A stretch of 64,000 bases of DNA from Mycolicibacterium pulveris (lineage in GTDB: Bacteria; Actinomycetota; Actinomycetes; Mycobacteriales; Mycobacteriaceae), in assembly GCF_010725725.1 (NCBI RefSeq), contig NZ_AP022599.1:3472001-3536000 (forward strand), in the 5' to 3' direction. Within the stretch, counting starts at the first letter, position 1. Each line of letters begins with the position of its first letter. Made by a program: the position numbers and the translations under genes. Positions 43,420-51,348 of the stretch are shown here, piece by piece. The notes under the pieces are model-generated. The model searched no databases. It saw only the letters and a list, made by a program, of their open reading frames with translations, and had not been told where the DNA came from.

Positions 43420-43877
43420 GGGATAACGATCTCATTGAGGCCCGCTTTTCGCGGCGAAGTGCGCACGACATTCGCGCGGGCAGTGTTCTGGGCGAGTTAG
43501 GACAGAGATTGCGGCAAGCGGGTCATCCACCCGCCAACGGGAACACCACGTAACGCCGGACTTGCTCCTGAGAATTCGAACAAATCTTCGGAGGATTGTG
43601 AGAATCAGTTCATCGCAGGGCGAGGTGCCGAACTTTGTCGGCGAATTGTGGAAGGCTTCCTGATGATCGACGAAGACAGTTGGTCCGGGAACGCGAAAGC
43701 CCTGACCGGAACGACCGTCCGTCAGGGCTTTGCGTGTATCTGGACAATACCTTTGCGAGCCTAAACGTCGCCAACCGTGCCCGCAGGGCTTCGGCCAAGA
43801 TCGGCGTCGGATCGACGGATAGTCACCCGGTCGTGAACTGCGCGTTTCCGCCGTTCACGATTCGAAGGGTGTGGTTG
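43420..43877. promoter_or_regulatory. Divergent control region of the left end
   Basis: A 458-bp interval between the leftward small-gene unit and the rightward gene at 43878. It holds a perfect 11-bp hairpin AAAGCCCTGAC/GTCAGGGCTTT (43696-43706, 43721-43731). A possible 33-codon ORF at 43662-43763 (ATG, GGAAGG upstream) spans that hairpin; I do not call it. Promoters for both directions must lie here. Confidence 0.4.
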
Positions 43878-44582
43878 ATGCCACAGTTCGTCAGGCTTCT
43901 CGATCTAGCCAGGGAGTACGACCTCGCAACCTATGAGGTCCAAGATTGCGCGCGCAGATTAGGCCTGCCGCACAAGAAGGCCATAACGATGCTCAACGAG
44001 AATCAGGCGGAGACGCTCCGTCCTGAACTTGAGGCGGCGCAAAACTTGAAACGATGGCAGAGGAGTCGGGGGACGTCGGATGTCCCACAACACGGCGACG
44101 TCGTGCATGTTGAGTGCGCATGCTGCCAACTGACGCTCGACTGTCGCGCAGACTTGGGTGAGGCGTACTGCGATGCGTGCCGAGGGCATTTCTCCATGCC
44201 GGGCGAGGATGTCAACCGCAAGATCGAGCGGTTGGCAGACCATGACGAGCGCATGAGACGTGGCTACGTCCGTGCGCGCGAAGCGTTCTACGGCTGCAAC
44301 CGTCGGCTTGCACACGCACTGGAGGACAGAAGCGGATGGCGTACGGCCGTCACATTGCTTGTGCACGATCACATCGCAGGTCCGCGCGGCCACTGCGACA
44401 AGTGCAAGCAGCCCTACCCGTGCGAGACGGTACGAATTCTCCGCAGTGTCAACTACGGGTACTACAAGTACACAGAGAGATTCGCGGGGTTCTCCGACGA
44501 AGAAGTCTGGTACCACACCAATCCACAAAGGACTGCAGAACGGGATCATTGGCCGGACCACGAGGATGAGACCAGCTCCTGA
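43878..44582 (+). CDS. Phage protein with IF2-N-like N-terminus and zinc-finger cysteines
   Basis: A 234-residue protein, ATG 43878 with GAAGGGTG upstream. Residues about 1-50 (QFVRLLDLAREYDLATYE, CARRLGLPHKKAITMLNE) resemble the IF2_N helical module, which often precedes DNA- or RNA-binding parts. Residues about 75-100 carry ECACCQLTLDC and EAYCDACRG (two CxxC-type pairs), and a second cluster HCDKCKQPYPCET lies further on. Soluble. It may be a nucleic-acid-binding regulator and is the best, though weak, candidate for a lysogeny regulator in the element. Confidence 0.65.
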   Translation: MPQFVRLLDLAREYDLATYEVQDCARRLGLPHKKAITMLNENQAETLRPELEAAQNLKRWQRSRGTSDVPQHGDVVHVECACCQLTLDCRADLGEAYCDACRGHFSMPGEDVNRKIERLADHDERMRRGYVRAREAFYGCNRRLAHALEDRSGWRTAVTLLVHDHIAGPRGHCDKCKQPYPCETVRILRSVNYGYYKYTERFAGFSDEEVWYHTNPQRTAERDHWPDHEDETSS

Positions 44583-44678
44583 CACACGGCCTTCGACAAC
44601 AGGCCAGCAAGGGATTGAGACGACCCCCGCCATCATCAGCGGAGCCGTTTCCTCTCGGGTTACTCGTCGCGCGGGCGC

Positions 44679-44798
44679 TTAGGCCGCTGCCGCCCACTGG
44701 CTGTTGCCGTAGGTTGGACGACATGGCTTGCAGCGAGGTTCGTAGTCCGCACGGGCATAGCGCTGAAGCCCGCAGTCTTTGACAGTGCACGTTCTCAT
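44679..44798 (-). CDS. 39-residue Cys-rich phage protein
   Basis: ATG 44798 to TAA 44679-44681. RTCTVKDCGLQRYARADYEPRCKPC carries CxxxxC and CxxC, a complete four-Cys zinc site in a 39-residue protein. ATG overlaps the stop of the head-tail adaptor gene (ATGA), so it is the last cistron of the head operon. Short size and the overlap support a real gene. Function unknown. Confidence 0.65.
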   Translation of the reverse strand: MRTCTVKDCGLQRYARADYEPRCKPCRPTYGNSQWAAAA

Positions 44799-45355
44799 GC
44801 TGCGGCCCACCATCTTTTGAATGGCGCGACGGACGCCAGGACGTCGGCGTCGAGTTCCTGGTTTCCCGATGCCGCCCAGCCGTATTCGACGTCGTCAACG
44901 CGGTGCTTGTTGAGCGCGCCGGCGACGTTTTCTCTGCGGTCATAGAAGCGGCTCGCCTGGACCAGGGTGGCGTACTTGATTGGGTAGGGCACGTTGGCCC
45001 AACCGAATTCGGCGGTTACTGCCACTTCGCCGCGCGGGCCGGTGTACTCGATGCGGGTCCACGGCCGGCCCTTGGCGGGTGCGTTCCTCGGTAGCAGCGT
45101 GACGTCGACAACGGTCCCCTCGACCTCGACAACGGGCTCAGTGCATATGTCGTCGGTCGAGACCGTCCAACGGTCGCGGTGCCATTGCGGTGCGTAGTAA
45201 CGGGTTTGGGAATCCGTTCTACCGAACTGTCGGCTGCAGGCCCGGTCGATGGCGCGTGATGCGGCGTCGATGGCTAGGACGAGCTGGTCGGTGTCCTCAT
45301 CGACACCGAGCCAGCTCGCCAGCTCGTCGGCAACCGCGTAGGCGGGTGCCCACAT
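44795..45355 (-). CDS. Head-tail adaptor (gp6-like connector)
   Basis: A 186-residue protein, ATG 45355. AVADELASWLGVDEDTDQLVLAIDAASRAIDRACSRQF at the N-terminus, then a beta-rich middle (EPVVEVEGTVVDVTLLPR, WTRIEYTGPRGEVAVTAEFGWANVP) and helical C-terminus (YATLVQASRFYDRRENVAG). This helical-hairpin layout is that of HK97 gp6/SPP1 gp15-type head completion proteins, which form a ring under the portal. It lies in the usual place downstream of the capsid gene. Confidence 0.8.
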   Translation of the reverse strand: MWAPAYAVADELASWLGVDEDTDQLVLAIDAASRAIDRACSRQFGRTDSQTRYYAPQWHRDRWTVSTDDICTEPVVEVEGTVVDVTLLPRNAPAKGRPWTRIEYTGPRGEVAVTAEFGWANVPYPIKYATLVQASRFYDRRENVAGALNKHRVDDVEYGWAASGNQELDADVLASVAPFKRWWAAA

Positions 45356-45357
45356 TT

Positions 45358-45777
45358 TTAGACCCCCGAACCGACCGCGTAGACCTTCGCCGTGGCGGTA
45401 AAGCTGTCGGCGGTGCCCACCTTAGAGACACGGCAGCGCAGCCACGGCCGCCCCGACTGCACGCGCACGAAGGTGTGTGCATGCGCGTCACCGGGACCCA
45501 ATTCGGTCAGCGTGCCATCGGTGGCCGCAGCGGCGGGGGTGCCAATGCCGTCGTCGTCGGGTGCGTCCTGCACCGAGAACGACACCAGGTCACCGCTTCC
45601 CGACGTGGTGGCGGTGAACACGACAAGCACCTTGTCGCTGTGGGCGTAGGCGGTGTCGGGCAAGTGGATATCGTTGGGGTCGCCGAAATCGAAGTTGTTC
45701 CAATCGGTGTTGGACACGGCGACCTTGGCCGACCCCAATAACTTGAGGTCGGCGCTCGCAAGATCGTTTACTGCCAT
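45358..45777 (-). CDS. Phage structural protein, probable head decoration
   Basis: A 139-residue beta-rich protein, ATG 45777, 4 bp after the capsid stop. AVNDLASADLKLLGSAKVAVSNTDWNNFDFGDPNDIHLPDTAY, many Asp/Thr and LSFSVQD strands, no hydrophobic anchor. Size, position between capsid and adaptor and composition fit a capsid decoration or stabilising protein; the assignment is by context. Confidence 0.6.
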   Translation of the reverse strand: MAVNDLASADLKLLGSAKVAVSNTDWNNFDFGDPNDIHLPDTAYAHSDKVLVVFTATTSGSGDLVSFSVQDAPDDDGIGTPAAAATDGTLTELGPGDAHAHTFVRVQSGRPWLRCRVSKVGTADSFTATAKVYAVGSGV

Positions 45778-45781
45778 AGGT

Positions 45782-46960
45782 TTACTGCTCTCCCGTCAGG
45801 GCAATGTAGGCGTGGGGATTCTGCGGAACGGCGTCCATGCGGGCATAGACGGCGTACTGGACCTCGCGGTTGGACGCCATGCGGGTAATCGGGTCGACAA
45901 TCAACTGAATGTCGCGCACCCGGCGGATCACGTAACCCTCCGCCAAGTTGCCGAACGCGCCCCAGTTGACGGTGTTGTTGTCGACGTCGATGTTGGCGAA
46001 GGCCTGATCGACCACGACCGGGTAGCCCAGCAGCACACCGCCACCGGTCGAGGTGGCCATGTCGGCATCGGCGGGACGCCAGATGGGATCACCGTGGGAG
46101 TCTTTGATTTTCTTGATCGCGGCCAGCGACTGGTCATTGAACGCCCACACCGCACCGTTGCGGTATGACGGGTCCACGGAGTGGATGAAGGTGATCAGGT
46201 CGTCGTAGGTCACGCCGTCGGTGTCGTCGGCCAATTCGACGCCTGTCTTGCCGTGGATGAGGCCCTTGGGCTGTCCCGTGCCACTACCGGTTACCAGGTG
46301 GGTCGACTGCAGACGTGCCACACGTTCGCCGAGCTTGCGCGCCACGAACGACTCGATATCGAAAGCGCTGTCCTGCAACAGTTCAATCGACACCCGCAAA
46401 GGGTTGTTGCCAGCCCCGCCGGCAGTGTAGGTGTAGGCGCCAAGCGAGGCGGTGCCGAAGGTCAGATCAGCGCCAGAGGCGAAGGTGCCGCCCTCGGCGA
46501 CGATCTCGCCGACGTTGGCGGTGTCGTCCACGGTTGGCCACTCAAGGGACTGACCGGTTTCGGTGTTGATGGTTTCGGCGACATTGGCGATTCCGCCGAA
46601 CGCCTTCATCCGGTCGATGATCTTGGTGCGGAAGCCATCGGGCACGGTGTAACCACCGGCCGATGGGGTGCCTTCACTCTGGGCGCGAAGCTCGGTCAGG
46701 TCAGCGTTGGCCTGTCCGGTGCGCAGATATGCGGTGAATGCACGCTCAAGGGTGTCATCTTCCTTGGGCGCAGCGACATGCACAGTGGCCTGCGGGGTCA
46801 CATACACCGCGTGACGGGCACGGAACTCCTCGGTTTCGTTGGCTCGCTTGAGCTGGGTTTCCAGATCCTTGGCGCTCTCGAACTCGTCGTCGGTGAGACT
46901 GCGCTTCTCGGCGATCTCGTTGAGTTCATCGAGCTTTGCGAGGATTTCCTCTTTGGTCAA
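45782..46960 (-). CDS. HK97-family major capsid protein
   Basis: A 392-residue capsid protein starting at TTG 46960 with GAAAGGT upstream; the start overlaps the protease stop by 4 bp (TTGA). Residues about 1-95 are a charged coiled-coil scaffolding (delta) domain (EEILAKLDELNEIAEKRSLTDDEFESAKDLETQLK). A probable cleavage region lies at RAQSEGTPSAGGYTVP (about 92-107). The body has the HK97 signatures TETGQSLEWPTVDD, RVSIELLQDSAFDIESFVARKLGERVA, HLVTGSGTGQPKGLI and NFGAFGN-like VNWGAFGNLAEGYVIRRV. Confidence 0.92.
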   Translation of the reverse strand: MTKEEILAKLDELNEIAEKRSLTDDEFESAKDLETQLKRANETEEFRARHAVYVTPQATVHVAAPKEDDTLERAFTAYLRTGQANADLTELRAQSEGTPSAGGYTVPDGFRTKIIDRMKAFGGIANVAETINTETGQSLEWPTVDDTANVGEIVAEGGTFASGADLTFGTASLGAYTYTAGGAGNNPLRVSIELLQDSAFDIESFVARKLGERVARLQSTHLVTGSGTGQPKGLIHGKTGVELADDTDGVTYDDLITFIHSVDPSYRNGAVWAFNDQSLAAIKKIKDSHGDPIWRPADADMATSTGGGVLLGYPVVVDQAFANIDVDNNTVNWGAFGNLAEGYVIRRVRDIQLIVDPITRMASNREVQYAVYARMDAVPQNPHAYIALTGEQ

Positions 46961-47448
46961 TTAGATACCTTTCGGGTGAGTGCCGCGAATCTTGCGCGGA
47001 ACAATTGGGTGCGGCCGTTGATGGCCGGGGTGAGCGTGCGCACGCTCGCTGAGGTGGTGGGGTTGGCGCCGAAGTTCACGACCGAAACATCGCCCTTGTT
47101 CAGGTCGACGCGCTGAATGATGCGCAGTGACTCGGGATCGGTGAAGCCGGGCGCGGCTTCCCATTTCTGTGCTTTGACGCGGAAGGCGAAAGACATTTCG
47201 TCCATATCTCCGCGGCGCATCTTCGGCTCGAGCCGCTGCACGTCGGGGTCTGAGCGGTCCAGTACGGCAACGACCTTGAGGCCATGGTCATCCACGGACA
47301 GGCTCAAGGTGCCCGACTTGGTGCGCGCCAGGGGCATTCCCTGGTGGTTGATCAGCAGATGCAGATCGGGTGTGGCGCGTAGTGTTTCATCGAACGCATG
47401 CCGATCCAACTGTTCGATCCAGCCGTGATTAGCCGGCCCGCCGTACAT
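46957..47448 (-). CDS. HK97-type prohead protease (Peptidase S78); N-terminus encoded without a start codon
   Basis: From ATG 47448 the frame gives 163 residues: GWIEQLDRHAFDETLRATPD, HLLINHQGMPLART (catalytic His), RRGDMDEMSFAFRVKAQ (catalytic Ser) and VSVVNFGANPTTSASVRTL. This is Peptidase S78. The same frame continues upstream through WEYRTPFDVNSDPDTLTL and TGYASTFQPYE, the usual first strands of the family, up to the portal stop, yet contains no ATG, GTG or TTG there. The full protein may arise by +1 frameshifting from the portal gene, or translation may start at a rare codon. Cleaves scaffolding from the capsid protein. Confidence 0.85.
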   Translation of the reverse strand: MYGGPANHGWIEQLDRHAFDETLRATPDLHLLINHQGMPLARTKSGTLSLSVDDHGLKVVAVLDRSDPDVQRLEPKMRRGDMDEMSFAFRVKAQKWEAAPGFTDPESLRIIQRVDLNKGDVSVVNFGANPTTSASVRTLTPAINGRTQLFRARFAALTRKVSN

Positions 47449-47545
47449 CTCGTAAGGCTGAAACGTGGAGGCGTATCCGGTGAGGGTCAGCGTGTCGGGG
47501 TCGCTGTTGACGTCGAACGGGGTCCGGTATTCCCAGAGGTTTAGA

Positions 47546-48727
47546 TCAAGGTTGTGTTTCGTTGTTCTGTTCCTGCTCTTGAGGTTCCGGTAGCGGTGGC
47601 CGGTTCAAAATGGCTCGCGCCTCGGCTTTGGTCAGCAGACCGGCGTCTGTCTGCTTGATCAGAAGGTTGATTTCGGTCTCGGGGTCAGGTGACACCAGGG
47701 AGCGGAAATCAAACTCAGCCTTACGCCCTTCCGGCAGCAGCCGGGTCAACCGTGCCTCGATGCGGCGCGTCCACGGTTCCAGGGTGTACTTGGCGTAGCC
47801 GCGGTTTTGTTCTGACAGACCGGCGCCGAAACTCGTCTGCTTCTCGGTCTGTCCCAATAGGTGCGGCGGGATGCCGAACCATCGGGAGACCTCATCGACA
47901 GCGAACGCGCGGCTTTCCAGAAACTGTGCCGCCTCGGGGTCGATAGACCACGGCGTGACCTTCAGCTTGCGGTTGATGACGCTGATGCCGCCTGCGTTGG
48001 TCTCACCGCCGGATTTGCGGTCCAGGGCTTCTTTGACCGCGGTGGCTTCGTCTTCGGTCAGCGTGTCTTCGGGGGTGACGATCGCTGATGCGAGCAGCCC
48101 GTTTTGAAACAGTCGGGTGGCGCTGCGTTCAGTCGCGATTGCTTGCCCCAGAGAGTTTTTCGCAATCTGGATCGGGGAGACGCCGGTGCAGCCGTCAAGC
48201 GAGATGCCGGGGATATGGACGATCTCGCGGTCGCTGAACTGTTGGGTCTGTCCGTTGTCCAGTTGGACGCGGTAGAGCTTGCGGCCGTTCTTCACCTCGA
48301 CACCGACGCATTGCGGCGGGATGGGTTGCAGCCCGAGCAACTGCAGTGCACCGCCGCGTTGCTGAAAGAAGTAGGCGTTTCCGTGCAGCAAGAGGCTGAC
48401 CATGAGGAACTCGACCCATTCAAAGCCGGTAACCCCGTCGGGTCCGGCCGGGTCGTCGAGCCACGATGTGGCGCGTTGGGTGGTGCCGTCTGGGTTGGTG
48501 ACGACCGTACGTAGGGGTAGCGATGCGATGGAGCCGCTGATCAGCGAGACGCATCGGTAGACCGCCGATAACCCCAACGCGGAGCGGTCATTGACCGAGA
48601 CGCCGGCCAGCGACGGTGCGCCGCCGAACAGGGTGACGATCTGCGGGTCGCTGATCGACCAGTTGCGGGTTTCGGGTGGTTCGTAGGGTGGATCGGGTGC
48701 GCGGAATAGCCGTGAGAATAGGCTCAA
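47546..48727 (-). CDS. HK97-type portal protein
   Basis: A 393-residue portal. It starts at TTG 48727 with CGGAG upstream; a longer frame extension over the terminase end is rejected. Signatures: SALGLSAVYRCVSLISGSIASLPL, LLLHGNAYFFQQRGG, IVHIPGISLDGCTGVSPIQIAKNSLGQAIA, AFAVDEVSRWFGIPPHLLGQ and LSEQNRGYAKYTLEPWTRRIEARLTRLLP. It forms the dodecameric ring through which DNA passes. It ends ETQP-TGA; the codon CCT directly before TGA is the suspected +1 slip site into the protease frame. Confidence 0.9.
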   Translation of the reverse strand: MSLFSRLFRAPDPPYEPPETRNWSISDPQIVTLFGGAPSLAGVSVNDRSALGLSAVYRCVSLISGSIASLPLRTVVTNPDGTTQRATSWLDDPAGPDGVTGFEWVEFLMVSLLLHGNAYFFQQRGGALQLLGLQPIPPQCVGVEVKNGRKLYRVQLDNGQTQQFSDREIVHIPGISLDGCTGVSPIQIAKNSLGQAIATERSATRLFQNGLLASAIVTPEDTLTEDEATAVKEALDRKSGGETNAGGISVINRKLKVTPWSIDPEAAQFLESRAFAVDEVSRWFGIPPHLLGQTEKQTSFGAGLSEQNRGYAKYTLEPWTRRIEARLTRLLPEGRKAEFDFRSLVSPDPETEINLLIKQTDAGLLTKAEARAILNRPPLPEPQEQEQNNETQP

Positions 48728-48744
48728 ATGGTTCTCCGAATGCG

Positions 48745-50220
48745 TTAGAGGCAGACAAGTTTGGGAAGTGGCTTCACCGGGTGCTGGGCACGGTCGTGAC
48801 ACATCGCCAGCGCGGCGGCGGCGTCGATCTTGCCGCGGGACTTGTTCTTGGACAGCACAAACCCGCGCTCGTTGGGTCGCGGTATGGCGTTCAGTATCTG
48901 GCGTGCGTACTGTTCGTTGCCGTCGTGGCTGATCGCGCCCTTGACGATCGCCTCGTAGAGGCTTACGTAGGCCGGGGTCATGCGTTCCAGCGATTGCGGG
49001 AACTCGACCATCGGTAGGCCCTCGTCGGCGAGCATCTGGCCGGGGATCTCGAAAAGTCGAGGGTCGTAGGCACACTCTTGAAGGTCGTAGTGGCTATCCA
49101 GCTCGCGCAGAAACGCCATGACTGACGACAGGTCGATTCGTTCGTCTTTGGTGGGCTGCCAGATTCTGGCGACCGTGTGCAACATGCCGTCTGGGCGGCG
49201 TTGTGCGTACACCACGGCGGTCGTGTCGCGCTTGATACCGACGTCGATGCCGACCCACGTCGGGGCCTTCGGGGCGAGTTGGTAGTCACTTTCCAGTGCG
49301 CCCCACACGGTGCGTCCGTCAGGGCCTAGCCAGCAGTCGGTCCCGTCGACCCAGCGGCCCAGGTGAAAGATCTCGAAATGACTTAGGGGTGAAGTCTCAA
49401 TCGCCACCCGCAGCGCGTCAATGGACTGATAACCCGCATCCAGTGCGGGACAGGCGATGCGCCAGGTCTTCTCGTCGTAGGGGGCGAGTTCCTCGGGGGC
49501 GCTGTACTCGGTGAACGAGAACCCTGGTGGGCGTTTGCCGTCGAGCCAGGCCTCCCGCAGATGCCACAGGGCGTTGTCGCGGTCCAGGCCGGGTGTGCCG
49601 ATGGCCACGATCACCGAACGGGATCGCTTACCAGAGGCCAGCACCATCGAGGACCACGACTCGATGGGCTGGAATCCGATCTCGTCCACGACAGCGATAG
49701 GGCCGGGGTCCAAGCCCTGCAACCCATCGGGGTCGTGGGAGACCGGGAAGCAGACGCCGCCGTTGTAGCCGACGACGAAGCGGCTATCGCTGATGGCGGT
49801 GTAGCAGATGCTTCTACGGGACAACTCCAGTTCGGCCTGGATCATCGCCACCGCGACGTCGTAGACACTCCGCTTGGCTTGTCCCACAGTCATTGCCATC
49901 ACCGGCACCTGTGGCGCGCCGTCCTCGTAGCGGTCGAACGTCGCCCACACCGCCAACGCGGCCAGCAGCGTTGACTTTCCCTGTCCGCGCGGACACTGCA
50001 GAACCGCCTGCCGAACACCGGGCGCCAGGATTTCGGCGAGCCACTCTTTTTGGAATCGGGCCAACTTCAAGGGCTTGCCGTAGCCGTGACCCTTCGGCGA
50101 GCGGCAGTAGGCCTCGATGAAGCGGATCGCGCGCTTGACGGGTTCTTTCGTCTTCCAGCGGTACCAGGGCGGTTCTGACAGATCCTCGAACTTGGCTCGC
50201 GCGTTACCGCCGAGCGCCAC
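48745..50220 (-). CDS. Terminase large subunit
   Basis: A 491-residue TerL starting at GTG 50220, the first base shared with the stop codon of the gp10-like gene (TAGTG). ATPase: Walker A QCPRGQGKSTLLAAL (Lys82), Walker B GPIAVVDEIGF, coupling motif VIVAIGTPG. Nuclease: VGIDVGIKRDTTAVVYAQ, ECAYDPRLFEIP and GKIDAAAALAMCHD acidic residues. It cuts and packages DNA into proheads. No small terminase subunit is recognised upstream; the HNH gene nearby suggests a cos-type packaging system. Confidence 0.92.
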   Translation of the reverse strand: MALGGNARAKFEDLSEPPWYRWKTKEPVKRAIRFIEAYCRSPKGHGYGKPLKLARFQKEWLAEILAPGVRQAVLQCPRGQGKSTLLAALAVWATFDRYEDGAPQVPVMAMTVGQAKRSVYDVAVAMIQAELELSRRSICYTAISDSRFVVGYNGGVCFPVSHDPDGLQGLDPGPIAVVDEIGFQPIESWSSMVLASGKRSRSVIVAIGTPGLDRDNALWHLREAWLDGKRPPGFSFTEYSAPEELAPYDEKTWRIACPALDAGYQSIDALRVAIETSPLSHFEIFHLGRWVDGTDCWLGPDGRTVWGALESDYQLAPKAPTWVGIDVGIKRDTTAVVYAQRRPDGMLHTVARIWQPTKDERIDLSSVMAFLRELDSHYDLQECAYDPRLFEIPGQMLADEGLPMVEFPQSLERMTPAYVSLYEAIVKGAISHDGNEQYARQILNAIPRPNERGFVLSKNKSRGKIDAAAALAMCHDRAQHPVKPLPKLVCL

Positions 50221-50567
50221 TACAGTTCGATGTCCCGCCAGCGTGCGGCGGCCTTAGCGAACATGTAGAACGCTTCGGTGGCGCCGTGCTCAGACGTTGC
50301 ACCGCGGCCGTATTCCAGGGTGTTCACCTTGGCCGGGTCATCGTCTGAGCGGACGGTGCCGATCTTGATCGGCCGGTACCCGATCCGCTTGTACGGGGTG
50401 CGGCGAGCCTTCACGTCGATGCTGGCTTTCGCGGTGCCGGTATCGACGGGCACGAACGACCGAACCGTCTCGGCCACCCGGTCGGGGATGCGCTCCAGTT
50501 CGGCGCGTAGTTCGGCGTCGTTCGCGATCTCGCTGAGGATGGCTCGCTCGATCTCGTCAACGTCCAT
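50220..50567 (-). CDS. HK97 gp10-like head-tail joining protein
   Basis: A 115-residue protein, ATG 50567. VDEIERAILSEIANDAELRAELERIPDRVAETVRSFVPVDTGTAKASIDVK is the pattern of the HK97-gp10 family (helix, then P-V-D-T-G-x-A/L), ending with LEYGRGATSEHGATEAFYMFAKAAARW. It acts at the head-tail interface. Its position upstream of the terminase is unusual: it normally follows the adaptor gene. Confidence 0.8.
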   Translation of the reverse strand: MDVDEIERAILSEIANDAELRAELERIPDRVAETVRSFVPVDTGTAKASIDVKARRTPYKRIGYRPIKIGTVRSDDDPAKVNTLEYGRGATSEHGATEAFYMFAKAAARWRDIEL

Positions 50568-50598
50568 TGTTTGCTGACTTCTGCATAAAATGCTGCAT
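50557..50598 (-). CDS. Possible 13-residue leader peptide overlapping the gp10-like start
   Basis: ATG 50598 with a strong AAAGGAATTTTC ribosome-binding site encodes MQHFMQKSANNGR and stops at 50557-50559, 11 bp inside the gp10-like gene. The gp10-like ATG itself has a poor site, so translating this leader could deliver ribosomes to it. The 50599-50782 gap otherwise shows no convincing gene. Confidence 0.4.
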   Translation of the reverse strand: MQHFMQKSANNGR

Positions 50599-50782
50599 GA
50601 AAATTCCTTTATAAGCGTGCGGGGCGGGCCGGGCGTCCAGCAGGGCCTTTGACCTGCGAACTTTTAATGCCCTCTGACCTGCGAATATGGCGTGCTCGAC
50701 GCGATAGGTGCCCGTTGACCAGCGGCAATGCGAAGGCATAACTATGCACGACAGTATTCGGCGAGAATTTGCTGGTCAGCGG

Positions 50783-51058
50783 TCAGCGGTTTCCGCGGCT
50801 GCTGTTGCAATGGGCACAGGCGGGACGCACGTTGCCCCGGCCATGCCCGCCACCCTTGGACACCGCCACGATGTGATCCCATGTGCTCGCCCGTCCGGTG
50901 CATCCCGGTAGTCGCAGTTGACACGGACCCGATGGGCGACCCAACGACCGATAGTCGCGATGCCCATACGTGGCGCGTTTGCGGGCGCGTCGACAGGTTG
51001 TGCAGCGGCTGGCGTCTGTCAGTCGTCCGCAGTCGAGGCACGGGCGCTGGACCTTCAT
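50783..51058 (-). CDS. HNH endonuclease
   Basis: A 91-residue HNH protein, ATG 51058, overlapping the stop of the upstream 97-residue gene by 4 bp (ATGA). N-terminal zinc knuckle RPCLDCGRLTD...CTTCRR; HNH core TWDHIVAVSKGG, then GNVRPACAHCNSSRGNR. Phage HNH enzymes next to terminase nick or cut cos sites and stimulate packaging. The position upstream of terminase is consistent with this, although the gp10-like gene lies between. Confidence 0.88.
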   Translation of the reverse strand: MKVQRPCLDCGRLTDASRCTTCRRARKRATYGHRDYRSLGRPSGPCQLRLPGCTGRASTWDHIVAVSKGGGHGRGNVRPACAHCNSSRGNR

Positions 51059-51348
51059 GCCATGTCGATCAGTAGTTGGTTCTGCAGTGCCTGCATCGCC
51101 GGTTCAGCACCGCCGGCCAGCATGGCCAGATGCGTTGCGGACGTGGCGAGTAGCCGCGCCGCTACTCGGCCTAGGCAGTAGCTGCAGTCGCGAACATCTT
51201 CCATCATCCATTCGACAACATCGGGTGCGGCGTTCAGCGTGGCTAGTAGAAGCCGCTGCACGCGAACCGATTCGGCGTTCTCGGCGCGGGTCGGGTCGGC
51301 CTCCCACAACGCGCAGCGGCTGCAATCGACTGTATGTGACGTAGTCAT
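51055..51348 (-). CDS. Small phage protein with paired cysteines
   Basis: A 97-residue protein, ATG 51348, overlapping both neighbours by ATGA (tape measure stop, HNH start). TSHTVDCSRCALWEAD (CxxC) and VRDCSYCLGRVAARLL (CxxC) could bind one zinc; the rest is helical (ESVRVQRLLLATLNAAPDVVEWMMEDVRD). The overlaps on both ends make it a secure gene, but no family is recognised. Confidence 0.7.
   Translation of the reverse strand: MTTSHTVDCSRCALWEADPTRAENAESVRVQRLLLATLNAAPDVVEWMMEDVRDCSYCLGRVAARLLATSATHLAMLAGGAEPAMQALQNQLLIDMA

Noticed and set aside
42525..43466. A single 313-residue protein across the left-end leftward genes
   Set aside because: The upstream part lies over two better-supported overlapping genes (membrane protein and zinc-ribbon protein); only the part from GTG 42959 is kept.
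48728..49075. N-terminal extension of the portal into the terminase gene
   Set aside because: Arg/Pro-rich sequence lying over the terminase C-terminus; TTG 48727 has a proper ribosome-binding site and fits portal length.
50599..50739. Small terminase subunit between HNH and the gp10-like gene
   Set aside because: The only frame there (60 codons) lacks a ribosome-binding site and any TerS-like HTH; no small terminase could be identified anywhere in the element.
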